Below, in pieces: positions 1 to 8,727 of a stretch of 64,000 nucleotides of DNA (positions within the stretch are counted from its first letter, which is position 1; the number at the start of each line of letters is the position of its first letter). Made by a program: the position numbers and the translations under genes. Below the pieces are notes generated by a model. That model saw only the letters and a list, made by a program, of their open reading frames with translations. It did no database searches and was not told the origin of the DNA. Origin of the DNA: Herbaspirillum sp. WKF16 (GTDB taxonomy: Bacteria; Pseudomonadota; Gammaproteobacteria; Burkholderiales; Burkholderiaceae_D); NCBI RefSeq assembly GCF_028993615.1, contig NZ_CP118632.1, positions 2,790,001 through 2,854,000 on the forward strand. Reading direction: 5' to 3'.

Positions 1-197
1 GAAATCCATTGCAGGCCCGAGTCCTGCGCCAGTTGCAGGTCGATGGTGGCGTAGTCGAAGGCCTCGCGCCGCGCCGCCGCCAGCGCTTCCTCGCCGCTGC
101 GGGCGACGGTGGCGCGAAAGCCCCGGCGCACCAGCGAACGCGCCAGCGTGTCGGCGAACACATCGTTGTCGTCAAGAATCAGGAAGGCCGCGCTCAT
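1..197 (-). CDS. regA: RegA/PrrA/ActR-type response regulator, 3' end outside window
   Basis: Partial gene: 65 codons of the N-terminus are present and the C-terminus lies beyond base 1. The start is the ATG at 197. The translation begins MSAAFLILDDNDVFADTLAR, with the acidic pair of a receiver domain, followed by a beta3-like segment ending in FDYATIDLQLAQDSGL, where the D of TIDLQL is the expected phosphoacceptor. Receivers of this wording belong to RegA/PrrA/ActR, global redox regulators with a short Fis-type C-terminal helix-turn-helix, which is not visible here. It lies 28 bases downstream of the regB stop, so the two are surely one operon. Confidence 0.85.
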   Translation of the reverse strand, partial: MSAAFLILDDNDVFADTLARSLVRRGFRATVARSGEEALAAARREAFDYATIDLQLAQDSGLQWI

Positions 198-225
198 GGG
201 ATCTCAGCGTCTCACATCAAAAGGG

Positions 226-1557
226 TCAGGATACGGGAAACTGCAATTCGGCCACCGTGCCCGCGCCTACCGCCGAGCGCAGGCGCAGCTTGCCGCCCAT
301 GTGGGCGGCGGCGGCAAAGGCCAGCAGCAGGCCGATGCCCTTGCCGCCCGAGCTGCTGGCGACCGGCGCATGGCCCAGCCGCGCCAGCAGTTCCGGAGCG
401 ATACCGCTGCCGTTGTCGGCAATCCGGATGATCGCGGCGCGCGGCCGCTCCTGCGCATCGGCGCCGTCGCCGGCATCGGTTTCCAGCGACAGGCGCACCT
501 CGCCCTCATGGCCGTGCTGGCGGATCGCCTGCGCGGCATTGTCGAGCAAGGTCAACAGGATCTGCGACAGGTCCTGCAACTGGCCGGCGCACACGCCCTC
601 CTGCCTCAGGTCGGCCGCCAGCAGCACGGCCGGATGGCGCAGCCGCCAGCCGTCGATCAGCGTGGCCAGCCACGGCCCCAGCGGCGCGCTGCGGTCGTCC
701 GGGGCGTCGGCGTCCAGGCGCATGCTCTCCAGCGCGGCCTTGCACACCGCGATCTGCTCCTCGACCACCCGCAGGTCTTCCTCATACAGCGCCAGCGCGG
801 CATTGCCGGCCATGTCGCGTCGCATCTCGCCGGCGATCACGGCCACCGTCGACAGCGGCGTATTGAGCGCATGCGCCGCGCCCGCCGCCTGCGTGCCCAG
901 CGCCAGGATGCGCTGGCCCTGCAGCTGGCGCTCGCGCGCCTGCGCCAGCTGGCCGTCGCGCGAGCGCACGGCGGCGGCGATGCGGGTGACGAACCAGGTG
1001 ATCAGCAGCGCCGAGATCGAGAAGTTGATCCACATCCCGGCCAGGTGGTAGGCCATTGCCTGGCCGTGGTCGTGGATATGCAGCGGCTCGTAGAAATAGA
1101 CCAGCCCCGAATACGCGGCCAGCGCGCACAGCGCCAGCGACAGCGCATAAGGCCAGGCCAGCGTGGCCGCGCCCGCCGCCAACGCCGGCAGGTAGAAGGA
1201 GACGAAGGGATTGGTGGCGCCGCCCGAGAAATACAGCAGCGCCGACAGCAGCGCCAGGTCCAGCAGCAGTTGCAGGAACAGCTCGCCCTGCCCGGCCGGC
1301 CGCGCCCAGCGCATGCGCCCCAGCGTGACGATGTTGAGCGCCGCCTGCAGGAGGATCAAGGCCAGCAAAACCGGCAGCGGCAAGGCGATCTCCAGCCAGA
1401 AATGCGCGCCCGCCAGCACCACCAGCTCGCCGGCGATGGTGGCCCAGCGCAGCCAGAACAGGCGGGACAGCAACTGATGCTGCGGCAGCGCGCCGGAGGA
1501 GGATGCGTTCAGCGTCGGTCCGATGACGGATTGGACGGCCTGGAAGGATGACTGCAT
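226..1557 (-). CDS. regB: RegB/PrrB-type membrane redox sensor histidine kinase
   Basis: 443 residues from the ATG at 1557; longer in-frame upstream starts would overlap the next gene. The first ~170 residues hold about six hydrophobic segments. Between them is GGATNPF, the ubiquinone-binding heptapeptide of RegB/PrrB. The H-box reads LGTQAAGAAHALNTPLSTV, the family form of the phosphorylated His. About 55 residues on is a lone Cys in EEQIAVCKAALES, where RegB carries its redox-active dimer-interface Cys. The ATPase domain has NAAQAIRQHG (N-box), ADNGSGI (G1) and GGKGIGLLLA (G2). It should phosphorylate the adjacent RegA according to quinone-pool or redox state. Family assignment is firm; its targets here are unknown. 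Confidence 0.9.
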   Translation of the reverse strand: MQSSFQAVQSVIGPTLNASSSGALPQHQLLSRLFWLRWATIAGELVVLAGAHFWLEIALPLPVLLALILLQAALNIVTLGRMRWARPAGQGELFLQLLLDLALLSALLYFSGGATNPFVSFYLPALAAGAATLAWPYALSLALCALAAYSGLVYFYEPLHIHDHGQAMAYHLAGMWINFSISALLITWFVTRIAAAVRSRDGQLAQARERQLQGQRILALGTQAAGAAHALNTPLSTVAVIAGEMRRDMAGNAALALYEEDLRVVEEQIAVCKAALESMRLDADAPDDRSAPLGPWLATLIDGWRLRHPAVLLAADLRQEGVCAGQLQDLSQILLTLLDNAAQAIRQHGHEGEVRLSLETDAGDGADAQERPRAAIIRIADNGSGIAPELLARLGHAPVASSSGGKGIGLLLAFAAAAHMGGKLRLRSAVGAGTVAELQFPVS

Positions 1558-1577
1558 GGCGTGATTGGACAGGCCGC

Positions 1578-1784
1578 TCAACCGCGCCCGTCCGCGCCCG
1601 CCTCGCGCTTGCACAGGTGATACGCCATCACCGCAATCGGCGTGGCGATGGCCGCCCACGCCAGCCAGTGCCATACGCCCTGGCCCAGCAAGGCGGCCAG
1701 CAGCCCGAAGGCGGTCAATACGCCCAGCAGGATGGGCATGCCCCACAGGCGCAGGAATTCGGATTGTCCGGATTGGGGGTTCAT
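1578..1784 (-). CDS. small two-helix membrane protein
   Basis: 68 residues, MNPQSGQSEFLRLWG..., with two hydrophobic stretches (roughly residues 15-35 and 37-57) and a charged C-terminus. It lies between the PepSY protein gene (70 bases upstream) and regB (20 bases downstream) on the same strand. No motif was recognised. Small membrane proteins next to PepSY/PiuB proteins and TonB receptors are common in iron-uptake loci, so a part in siderophore handling is possible but is inferred only from position. Confidence 0.65.
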   Translation of the reverse strand: MNPQSGQSEFLRLWGMPILLGVLTAFGLLAALLGQGVWHWLAWAAIATPIAVMAYHLCKREAGADGRG

Positions 1785-1854
1785 GAGCGCAAACTCTTTC
1801 TCAGTATTTCTCAGTATTGGATGCAGGATGGGCGCGCAATGGCAACGCGCGCCC

Positions 1855-3006
1855 TCATTTTACCGCCAGCGGCGGCGCGGCTTTGGCGTGCAGCATCTCC
1901 AGCCGCCGGCGCGACTGCCCGCGCCGCGCGAACCACAGGTAGACGCCGCTGCCCAGCACCGCCAGCGTGGCCAGGTCGAGCGCGGCCCACATCAGTTTCA
2001 AGGGCATGCCGGCATAGTCGCCGAAATGCAGCGGCTTGGCCACCAGCACCGCCGTCACATACCAGGGCAGCTCGCGGCTCTCGGTCAGTTGCCCGCTCTC
2101 GGCATCCACCAGCACCGGGCGCAGCAGGTTGGAGGTCAGCGCGGTATCGCCGCGCATGAAGATGGCGTAGTGGTGGCCGCTGGAGAAATTGGTGCCGGGG
2201 AAGGCGATGAAGGACGGCACCATACCCGGCGTCGCCGCCCGCGCGCTGGCCACCGAGACATCCAGCGAAGCCAGGTGTGAAGGCGGCGGCAGGTTCTTGT
2301 ACGGCGCCACCATCTCGGCCAGTTGGTCGTTGCGCCAGGCCGTCAGCAGCACGTCTGCCAGCGTGCAGACCACGCCGGTCAGGCCGACCACCATCACCCA
2401 CACCAGCGTGGCCGCGCCCAGCAGGTTGTGGATATCCAGCCAGCGCAGGCGGCGCCCCTTGCGGCGGCGGATGGCGCCGAAATCCAGCTTGCGCATCAGC
2501 GGCCCGTAGACCACCGCGCCCGAGACGATCGACACCACGAACAGCAGCCCCATGAACCCCAGGAAGAGCTTGCCCGGCAACCCGGCAAACATGTCGGTAT
2601 GCAGCTTGAGCAGGATGAACACCAGTCCGCGCGACGGCGGCTGGCCCAGCACGGCGCCGCTGCGGGTGTCCGAGACCAGGCTCTGGGTGCTGTCGGGATG
2701 GGTGTCGGGGCGCGGCGCCATGACCAGCGTGGCGGTCTCCTCCTCGCCGCGCTCCCAGATCATGTACTGGATCACCTCGCCCGGCCGATGGGTGCGGGCC
2801 TGTTCGGCCAGCTTGTCCAGCGCCGCCGGCGGCGTGCCGGGCGCCATCTCGGGCGCGGCGATGTGGTTGCCCAGCAGGTCGTCGAGCTCATGGTTGAAGA
2901 TCAGCGGCAGCCCGGTCAGGCACAGCAACAGCAGGAACACCGTGCAGATGAGGCTGCTCCAGGTGTGGATGAAATGCCAGCGTTTGAAGGACGTGTTGGA
3001 GGACAT
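1855..3006 (-). CDS. PepSY-associated transmembrane protein (PiuB-like)
   Basis: 383 residues. The N-terminus SFKRWHFIHTWSSLICTVFL is the first helix typical of PepSY_TM proteins. Further helices lie near residues 145-165 (FLGFMGLLFVVSIVSGAVVY), 195-220 (LLGAATLVWVMVVGLTGVV) and 335-355, with a periplasmic loop (HTDMFAGLPGKLFLGF) between. Family members in siderophore loci are inner-membrane proteins thought to help reduce or release ferric siderophores after import. The divergent gene is a TonB-dependent siderophore receptor, which supports that role. A Fur-like box lies in the shared spacer. The exact reaction is not shown by the sequence. Confidence 0.85.
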   Translation of the reverse strand: MSSNTSFKRWHFIHTWSSLICTVFLLLLCLTGLPLIFNHELDDLLGNHIAAPEMAPGTPPAALDKLAEQARTHRPGEVIQYMIWERGEEETATLVMAPRPDTHPDSTQSLVSDTRSGAVLGQPPSRGLVFILLKLHTDMFAGLPGKLFLGFMGLLFVVSIVSGAVVYGPLMRKLDFGAIRRRKGRRLRWLDIHNLLGAATLVWVMVVGLTGVVCTLADVLLTAWRNDQLAEMVAPYKNLPPPSHLASLDVSVASARAATPGMVPSFIAFPGTNFSSGHHYAIFMRGDTALTSNLLRPVLVDAESGQLTESRELPWYVTAVLVAKPLHFGDYAGMPLKLMWAALDLATLAVLGSGVYLWFARRGQSRRRLEMLHAKAAPPLAVK

Positions 3007-3152
3007 CGGGAATCAATAAAAAATAAGCAAGGCCCGATACGGCGAGCCAGCCTCTTCGGGCAATGAGGTTTGAAGAGGAATGCAGAGTCATTGGTGTTTT
3101 CACAACATATAACTGAGCTAAAGTAAATTATCCACTCAAATTGAGATCGATA

Positions 3153-3182
3153 TTACAAATAGTAACCATTCTCAATTATAAT
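3153..3182 (+). promoter_or_regulatory. promoter with Fur-like box for the siderophore receptor
   Basis: A -35-like TTACAA (3153-3158) and a perfect -10 TATAAT (3177-3182) are 18 bases apart. The spacer is filled by AATAGTAACCATTCTCAAT (3158-3176), which matches about 15 of 19 positions of the Fur box form AATGATAATCATTCTCATT. Fur bound here would block RNA polymerase, giving expression in low iron. The divergent PepSY gene may share the control. This is pattern matching by eye; binding is not shown. Confidence 0.7.
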
Positions 3183-3254
3183 TTCTCGCGATTTAGTATC
3201 ATTCCGATCCACATAACAGAACGCCAAGTTCCTGTCCGCTCCCAGACAAAAAAC

Positions 3255-5462
3255 ATGTCCCTTCGCCTTACCCCGCTCACTACCGCCCTGGCGCTCGCCT
3301 TCATCGCCCCCGTCACCACCTTCGCACAGACCGCCGGCAACAATGCCGCCGAACAGAAGGATGGGCAGGCGCTCCCGACCGTGACCGTCAATGCTTCCGC
3401 AGATGCTTCAGCGGAAGGCCTGCAGACGCCGTATGCCGGCGGCCAGGTCGCGCGCGGCGGCCGAGTCGGCATTTTAGGCAATAAGGATTTCCTGGACACG
3501 CCGTTCAACAGCATCGCCTACACCGAACAGCTGATCAAGGACCAGCAGGCAAAAGGCGTGGGCGACGTGCTGCTGAACGACCCGACCATTCGCGTCACCC
3601 GCGGTTACGGCAACTACCAGGAGTCGTATATGATCCGCGGCTTCATCACCAACTCCGACGACCTGGCCTACAACGGCCTGTACGGCCTGCTGCCGCGTCA
3701 ATATGTGGCGGCTGAAATGCTGGAGCGCGTGGAAGTATTCCGTGGCGCCAGCGCCTTCCTCAACGGCGCCACGCCCGGCGGCAACGCCATCGGCGGCACT
3801 ATCAACCTGCTGCCCAAGCGCGCGGGAACCGATCCGATTACCTCCGTCAGCCTGGGCGTCGAGTCGGGCGGCCAGCTTTATGCTGCGGCCGATATCGGCC
3901 GCCGCTTCGGTCCCGAAGACCGCGTCGGTCTGCGTGTGAATGCTGTGCGTCGTGCCGGCGGCACCGCCATCAGCAATGAAAACCGCGAACTGAACATGGG
4001 CACCATCGGCCTGGACTACCGGGGCAACAGCTTCCGCCTGTCGGCCGACATCGGGGTGCAGGAATACGACCTCACCTCGACCCGCCCCAGCGTACGTATC
4101 GCCACCGCGCCGGCAGGATACGTGCCTGCGGCCCCTAGCGCATCGTCGAACTACGGCCAGAAGTGGTTCTATTCGAATGAGCGCGACATTTTCGGCACCG
4201 TGCGCGGTGAATGGGACCTCAGCGACAACATCACCTCCTGGTTCGCGCTAGGCATGCGCCAAGGCACCGAGAACAACAGCTTGGCGACGCCCAATGTGAA
4301 CAGCACCAACGGTAATTTCACCTCCAATCGCTTTGACAACTCGCGTGAAGACCAGGTGTGGACCGGCGAAGTCGGTGTGCGCGGAAAATTCAACACAGGC
4401 GGCGTCAAGCATAGTGTGAGCGCCAGCGCGTCCAGCTATTGGCAGGATTCGCGCAACGCCTATGCGATGGCCCTGGGCACAGCGACCACCGGCAACCTGT
4501 ATTCACCGACCCAATCGGCCCAACCCTCCCTCGACTTCTTCGGCGGCAGCTTGGCCAGCCCGCAGACCACTATCAAGACCCAGCTGTCCAGCATCGCGCT
4601 GGCAGACACGCTGTCGGTCCTGGATGAGCGCCTGCAGCTTAGCTTGGGCGCGCGTTACCAGCGTCTGAAGACGATCAACTACGACTACAACACCCACCTG
4701 CAGAGCGACTACTACAACGACGGCACCGTTACCCCAGTGGCAGGCCTGCTCTACAAGCTGACCAAGGAAGTCTCACTGTACGGCAACTACATCGAAGGCT
4801 TGCAACCGGGCACCAAGGTGTCTGACACCACGGCGACCAACTTCGGCGCCATGCTGGCCCCCTACAAGTCCAAGCAAAAGGAAATCGGCGTCAAATATGA
4901 TGCAGGCAAGGTCGGCCTGACGGTGGCGCTGTTCACCATCGAGAAGCCGAACGTCATCACGACCGGGCCTACTGCAACGCCGACCTACACGACCAGTGGC
5001 AAGCAGGAAAACAATGGCGTAGAAATCGGCGCCTTCGGCGAACCGATGCGTGGCCTGCGCCTGCTGGCCGGTCTGACCCTACTGGATGCGAAGCAAAAGC
5101 GCACCCAGAACGGCACCTATGACGGAAAGGATGCGATCGGCACCGCCAAGACCATGGCCAACGTCGGCGCGGACTGGGACATCCCCGGCGTCCACGGACT
5201 GACCGTGAACAGCCGCGTGATCTACACGTCCAAGCAATATGCCGATTCGGCCAACACCCAAGCTATCCCGGCATGGACCCGTATTGACCTGGGCGCCCGC
5301 TACATGGCCGAAATCGGCGGCAAGGTGGTGACCCTGCGCGGCGGCATCCAGAACGTCGCCAACCGCAACTACTGGGAATCGGCTGGTGGTTCTTCGGCAC
5401 TGGGCTACCTCGTCCAGGGAGCGCCGCGTACCTTCGTGACCTCCGCTTCCGTCGATTTCTAA
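3255..5462 (+). CDS. TonB-dependent siderophore receptor
   Basis: 735 residues from the ATG at 3255, chosen because a signal peptide follows directly (MSLRLTPLTTALALAFIAPV..., cleavage after TFAQ). The upstream in-frame ATG at 3141 would lie in the promoter. After the signal is a TonB-box-like ALPTVTVNA. The plug domain spans about residues 80-200 (ESYMIRGF, LERVEVFRGASAFLNGATPG, GTINLLPKRA). The rest is a beta-barrel ending in the outer-membrane-type Phe, SASVDF. Plug wording matches siderophore receptors of the FhuA/FpvA superfamily, but the ligand cannot be told. Bases at third positions are less GC-rich than in neighbouring genes. The SD before the start is weak. Confidence 0.92.
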   Translation: MSLRLTPLTTALALAFIAPVTTFAQTAGNNAAEQKDGQALPTVTVNASADASAEGLQTPYAGGQVARGGRVGILGNKDFLDTPFNSIAYTEQLIKDQQAKGVGDVLLNDPTIRVTRGYGNYQESYMIRGFITNSDDLAYNGLYGLLPRQYVAAEMLERVEVFRGASAFLNGATPGGNAIGGTINLLPKRAGTDPITSVSLGVESGGQLYAAADIGRRFGPEDRVGLRVNAVRRAGGTAISNENRELNMGTIGLDYRGNSFRLSADIGVQEYDLTSTRPSVRIATAPAGYVPAAPSASSNYGQKWFYSNERDIFGTVRGEWDLSDNITSWFALGMRQGTENNSLATPNVNSTNGNFTSNRFDNSREDQVWTGEVGVRGKFNTGGVKHSVSASASSYWQDSRNAYAMALGTATTGNLYSPTQSAQPSLDFFGGSLASPQTTIKTQLSSIALADTLSVLDERLQLSLGARYQRLKTINYDYNTHLQSDYYNDGTVTPVAGLLYKLTKEVSLYGNYIEGLQPGTKVSDTTATNFGAMLAPYKSKQKEIGVKYDAGKVGLTVALFTIEKPNVITTGPTATPTYTTSGKQENNGVEIGAFGEPMRGLRLLAGLTLLDAKQKRTQNGTYDGKDAIGTAKTMANVGADWDIPGVHGLTVNSRVIYTSKQYADSANTQAIPAWTRIDLGARYMAEIGGKVVTLRGGIQNVANRNYWESAGGSSALGYLVQGAPRTFVTSASVDF

Positions 5463-5481
5463 GACAGGAAGCAGTGCAGGA

Positions 5482-5510
5482 AAAAGGGAAGCCTCGGCTT
5501 CCCTTTTTTC
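5482..5510 (+). terminator. rho-independent terminator after the siderophore receptor
   Basis: AAGGGAAGC and GCTTCCCTT form a 9-bp stem closed by a CTCG loop, followed directly by a T run. It lies 20 bases after the receptor stop codon. Confidence 0.9.
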
Positions 5511-5531
5511 ATTCCTGCATCCGCAAGCGCC

Positions 5532-5836
5532 TCATCCCACCCGCTTACCCAGAATCACGTTCCATCCCATCCTGCGTACCCACGCGCGGCGTATGCGCCA
5601 AGCGACCAAATGCAAAGGGCTCGAACAGCTTCGGCTCCGTTCATTGTGGCCGAACACGAAGCTCAGCAGCGTATACAGTTTGACGTTAGGAGCGTGGACT
5701 ATAGCCAGTTCCGGGCAGTAGCGTCCAAGTCCTGTCGGCGGTCACCGGAAGCGAGGCGATGGTGCTGTTGTAGATGGCGATGATGGCCGGCAGCTCGGCT
5801 TGACGGCCAGCCGACAAGTGCCCGGGTAGTGCTCAT
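5532..5836 (-). pseudogene. decayed GNAT (phosphinothricin-type) N-acetyltransferase remnant
   Basis: The minus strand carries pieces of one acetyltransferase in different frames. After an ATG at 5836 and a one-base frame shift comes GRQAELPAIIAIYNSTIASL then PVTAD, the start of the phosphinothricin/methionine-sulfoximine acetyltransferase family. It then jumps to LYTLLSFVFGHNE, next KLFEPFAFGRLAHTPRV in another frame, and finally VILGKRVG before a TGA at 5532-5534. These are the family's C-terminal blocks in order. The acetyl-CoA-binding centre is missing: about 300 bases remain of the expected ~500. Clearly non-functional. Confidence 0.8.
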
Positions 5837-5884
5837 GGATAAAGAAAACTCAGGTGGTAGTGAATTGCGTGACAAAACGGAGAA

Positions 5885-6919
5885 TCAGTCAAACACCCCC
5901 GCATAATCCATCAGCATCTCCTCGATGAACAGCTTGGCCGACAAGGGATGATCGGCGATCGCCCGACGCTCGCCCATGCCCTTGATGGCGCGCGAGATGG
6001 TGATGACGTCGGCGCGTTCGGCCAGGCGGCCCAGTTCCTTGGCGTAGCGCGGGTAGTAGCGGATGACGCCGGCGGACTTCAGCGAGAGCAGGTCGTACAG
6101 CCAGCGCTGCACCCAGCCGACCAGCTCCGATACCTGGACCTTCTGCAGCTTGTCGGCGGTGCGCAGGACGCCGTCGACGCCGGGCTGGGCCAGGTGGCGC
6201 AGCAGTTCGTCAAGCACATCCCGGCTGTCGCCCTGGGCCGCTTCCAGCGCCGCCAGCGGCGCGCCGCCCTGCTCGGCCAACCAGGCGTCGGCGTCCTTGA
6301 CGCCCTGGGCCTTGAGCCAGGCCAGGCCGGCCTCGTGCGAAGGGCCGGCCAGCGCGAACTTGCGGCAGCGCGAGAGGATGGTGGGCAGCAGGCGGTCCAG
6401 GCGGTTGGAGAGCAGCAGGAACATGGTGCCCGGCGGCGGCTCTTCCAGCGTCTTCAGGAGCGCGTTGGCGGCGGCGGTGTTGAGCGCCTCGGCCGGATAC
6501 AGCATCACCACGCGCAGGCCCGAGCGGTGCGTGGAGACATTCATGAAATCGGCCAGCGCACGGATCTGGTCGATCTTGATTTCCTTGGATGGCGTCTTGC
6601 TGGCCTTGGCGGTCTTCTTGTCCTCGCCGCCCTCCTCGTCGGCCAGCTCGTCTTCCAGCGCCTCGGGGCGCACGCGGCGATAGTCGGGATGGTTGTACTG
6701 CGCGAACCAGTTGCAGGAAGCGCAGGCGCCGCAGGCGTGCGCCTCGGGCGTCGGGGCCTCGCACAGCAGCGACTTGGCGAAGGCTTCGACGAAGGCGGTC
6801 TTGCCGGTGCCGGCCGCGCCGTAGAACAGCAAGGCGTGCGGCAGGCGCTCGCGCAGCTGCTGCAGCTGTCGCCAGCTGTCGTGCTGCCAGGGCAGCAGTG
6901 AAGAATCGGATGAACTCAT
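5885..6919 (-). CDS. holB: DNA polymerase III subunit delta'
   Basis: 344 residues. Clamp-loader subunit that sits with tau/gamma and delta to load the beta clamp. Walker A-like GAAGTGKTA is at residues ~34-42. A four-Cys zinc module follows (C in LLCEAP, then ACGACASCNW). The segment LLKTLEEPPPGTMFLLLSN and the SRC motif (TILSRCRKF) are diagnostic. An acidic-to-basic low-complexity insert (about residues 98-115) precedes IKIDQIRAL, as in other betaproteobacteria. The start at 6919 lies 13 bases after the tmk stop, giving an mltG-tmk-holB operon. Downstream is a pseudogene rather than the pilZ/tatD genes often found there. Confidence 0.95.
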   Translation of the reverse strand: MSSSDSSLLPWQHDSWRQLQQLRERLPHALLFYGAAGTGKTAFVEAFAKSLLCEAPTPEAHACGACASCNWFAQYNHPDYRRVRPEALEDELADEEGGEDKKTAKASKTPSKEIKIDQIRALADFMNVSTHRSGLRVVMLYPAEALNTAAANALLKTLEEPPPGTMFLLLSNRLDRLLPTILSRCRKFALAGPSHEAGLAWLKAQGVKDADAWLAEQGGAPLAALEAAQGDSRDVLDELLRHLAQPGVDGVLRTADKLQKVQVSELVGWVQRWLYDLLSLKSAGVIRYYPRYAKELGRLAERADVITISRAIKGMGERRAIADHPLSAKLFIEEMLMDYAGVFD

Positions 6920-6931
6920 GGCGCTCGTCAG

Positions 6932-7540
6932 TTACAGGGCCGCAATGATGCCGCGCAGCTCCTGCTGGATCTCGGGAATCGGCCGGGTGGAGTCGATGAT
7001 GCGAAAACGCGCCGGGAATTCGGCCGCGCGGCGCAGGTATTCGCCGCGGGTGGCGGCGAAGAAATCGGCCTTCTCCTGCTCGAACTTGTCGGGGGTGCGC
7101 TCGGCGTCCAGGCGCGCGCGCGCCACTTCCAGCGGGACATCGAACAGCAGCGTCAGGTCCGGCTGCAGGTGCGGGTGCACCCAGCGCTCCAGCGCTTCCA
7201 GCTTGTCCAGCGCCAGCCGGCGGCCGCCGCCCTGGTAGGCGAAGCTGGCGTCGGTGAAGCGGTCGGAAATGACCCAGTCGCCGCGCGCCAGCGCCGGCTC
7301 GATCACCTGGGCCAGGTGCTCGCGGCGTGAGGCGAACATCAGCAAGGCTTCCGTTTCCAGGTGCATTTTCTGGTGCAGCAGCAGCTCGCGCAGGCCCTCG
7401 CCCAGTTCGGTGCCGCCGGGTTCGCGCGTGGCGACCACGGTCAGGCCGCGCGCGCGCAGCAGCTCGGCGACGAAGGAGATATGGGTCGATTTGCCGGCGC
7501 CGTCGATGCCTTCGAAGGTGATGAATTTGCCTGATGCCAT
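6932..7540 (-). CDS. tmk: thymidylate kinase
   Basis: 202 residues, the normal family length. Phosphorylates dTMP to dTDP for DNA synthesis. P-loop [10 protein letters not shown] is at residues ~10-19, the DR-type motif is [16 protein letters not shown], and the lid region holds [13 protein letters not shown]. It lies between mltG and holB on the same strand (30 and 12 base gaps), the usual bacterial order. Confidence 0.97.
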   Translation of the reverse strand: MASGKFITFEGIDGAGKSTHISFVAELLRARGLTVVATREPGGTELGEGLRELLLHQKMHLETEALLMFASRREHLAQVIEPALARGDWVISDRFTDASFAYQGGGRRLALDKLEALERWVHPHLQPDLTLLFDVPLEVARARLDAERTPDKFEQEKADFFAATRGEYLRRAAEFPARFRIIDSTRPIPEIQQELRGIIAAL

Positions 7541-7570
7541 GAAGGAATCGCTAAAAGGTAAGTGAGCAGG

Positions 7571-8551
7571 TCAGCGCTGGTAGCGGTTGACGGCCTGGTT
7601 GTGTTCGTTGAGGCTGCTGGAGAAATGGCTGGTGCCGTCGCCGCGCGCCACGAAGTATAAGGCGTCGGTCTTGTCCGGGTTCATCGCCGCGGCCAGCGAG
7701 GCGGCGCCGGGCAGTGCGATCGGCGTGGGCGGCAGGCCGGCGCGGGTGTAGGTGTTGTAGGGCGTGTCGGTCAGCAGGTCGACCTTGCGGATCTTGCCCT
7801 GGTAGCGCTCGCCCATGCCGTAGATCACCGTGGGATCGGTCTGCAGCAGCATGCCCACGCGCAGGCGGTTGGCGAACACCCCGGCCACCATGCCGCGCTC
7901 GGACTTCTGGCCGGTCTCCTTCTCGACGATGGAGGCCATGACCAGCGCCTCGTAGGGCGTACGGTATGGCAGCGACAGGTCGCGCCGGCTCCAGGCCTCG
8001 TTGAGCTTCTTGTTCATCAGCGCGAAGGCCTGCTTGTAGATCTGCATGTCGCTCGCGCCCTTGGCGAACAGATAGGTATCGGGGAAGAACAGGCCTTCCG
8101 GGAAAGCGTATTCGGTGGTCAGCTTCTGCAGCACCTGCTGGTCGGTCCAGCTGACGGTGTCGTGCTTCAGCGAGGGCTGCTCGGCGATGGCGCGGCGCAT
8201 TTGCTTGAAGCTCCAGCCTTCGATCACCGTCAGCGCCTCCTGGGCGAACTCGCCGCGCACCAGCTGCAGCAAGAGGCGCTGCGGCGTGTAGCCGGGCTTG
8301 AGCTCATAGCTGCCGGCCTTGATGCGGGCGCCCTCGCCCGACAGCCGCGCATACAACGCGAACAGGTCGGGGTTGACCGGCACGCCGGCCGCCGCGATCT
8401 CCTGGGCCGCGCCGTTGACGCCGGCGCCTGGCGTGACCGTGAAGGCGATGTTCTGGCCGCCCGCGGCGACGATGGGCTGCTTCGACCAATAATAGCCGGC
8501 GCCCGCCACCAGGGCCGCCAGCAGGAGCAATGTCACAAATAACTTCTTCAT
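7571..8551 (-). CDS. mltG: endolytic murein transglycosylase MltG (YceG)
   Basis: 326 residues with an N-terminal signal anchor (MKKLFVTLLLLAALVAGAGY). The LysM-like part is followed by the YceG catalytic domain: LPYRTPYEALVMASIVEKE, where the Glu of VEKETG is the catalytic acid, then LQTDPTVIYG and TPYNTYTRAGLPPTPI. MltG cuts nascent glycan strands at the inner membrane and acts as a terminase of peptidoglycan elongation. It heads the mltG-tmk-holB operon. Confidence 0.95.
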   Translation of the reverse strand: MKKLFVTLLLLAALVAGAGYYWSKQPIVAAGGQNIAFTVTPGAGVNGAAQEIAAAGVPVNPDLFALYARLSGEGARIKAGSYELKPGYTPQRLLLQLVRGEFAQEALTVIEGWSFKQMRRAIAEQPSLKHDTVSWTDQQVLQKLTTEYAFPEGLFFPDTYLFAKGASDMQIYKQAFALMNKKLNEAWSRRDLSLPYRTPYEALVMASIVEKETGQKSERGMVAGVFANRLRVGMLLQTDPTVIYGMGERYQGKIRKVDLLTDTPYNTYTRAGLPPTPIALPGAASLAAAMNPDKTDALYFVARGDGTSHFSSSLNEHNQAVNRYQR

Positions 8552-8598
8552 ACCGGATGCAAAATCCCCATTCCCCGACGCGATTTTTCGGAGATCAC

Positions 8599-8604
8599 TA
8601 TAAT
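8599..8604 (+). promoter_or_regulatory. candidate -10 element upstream of ygfZ
   Basis: A perfect TATAAT lies about 124 bases before the ygfZ start in the mltG/ygfZ divergent spacer. No good -35 was found at 16-18 bases. Only a candidate. Confidence 0.35.
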
Positions 8605-8727
8605 CGAGGCATCAATGATAATCGCTGGCACGAGAGTTGCCTAATTTGCTTCGCGGCCAGCGGATTTTCAGGCGCCATTCCGGCAATTCCGCCGGCTGCG
8701 CCCGCATCCGACAACGCGTAAATATCT

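Noticed and set aside
5474..5683. Small plus-strand open frame of 69 codons after the siderophore receptor
   Set aside because: It begins in the receptor's terminator and runs antisense to the acetyltransferase pseudogene; no SD and no motif.
8612..8626. Fur-like AATGATAATC before ygfZ
   Set aside because: Only one half of the Fur dyad matches, and ygfZ and mltG are not expected to be iron-regulated.
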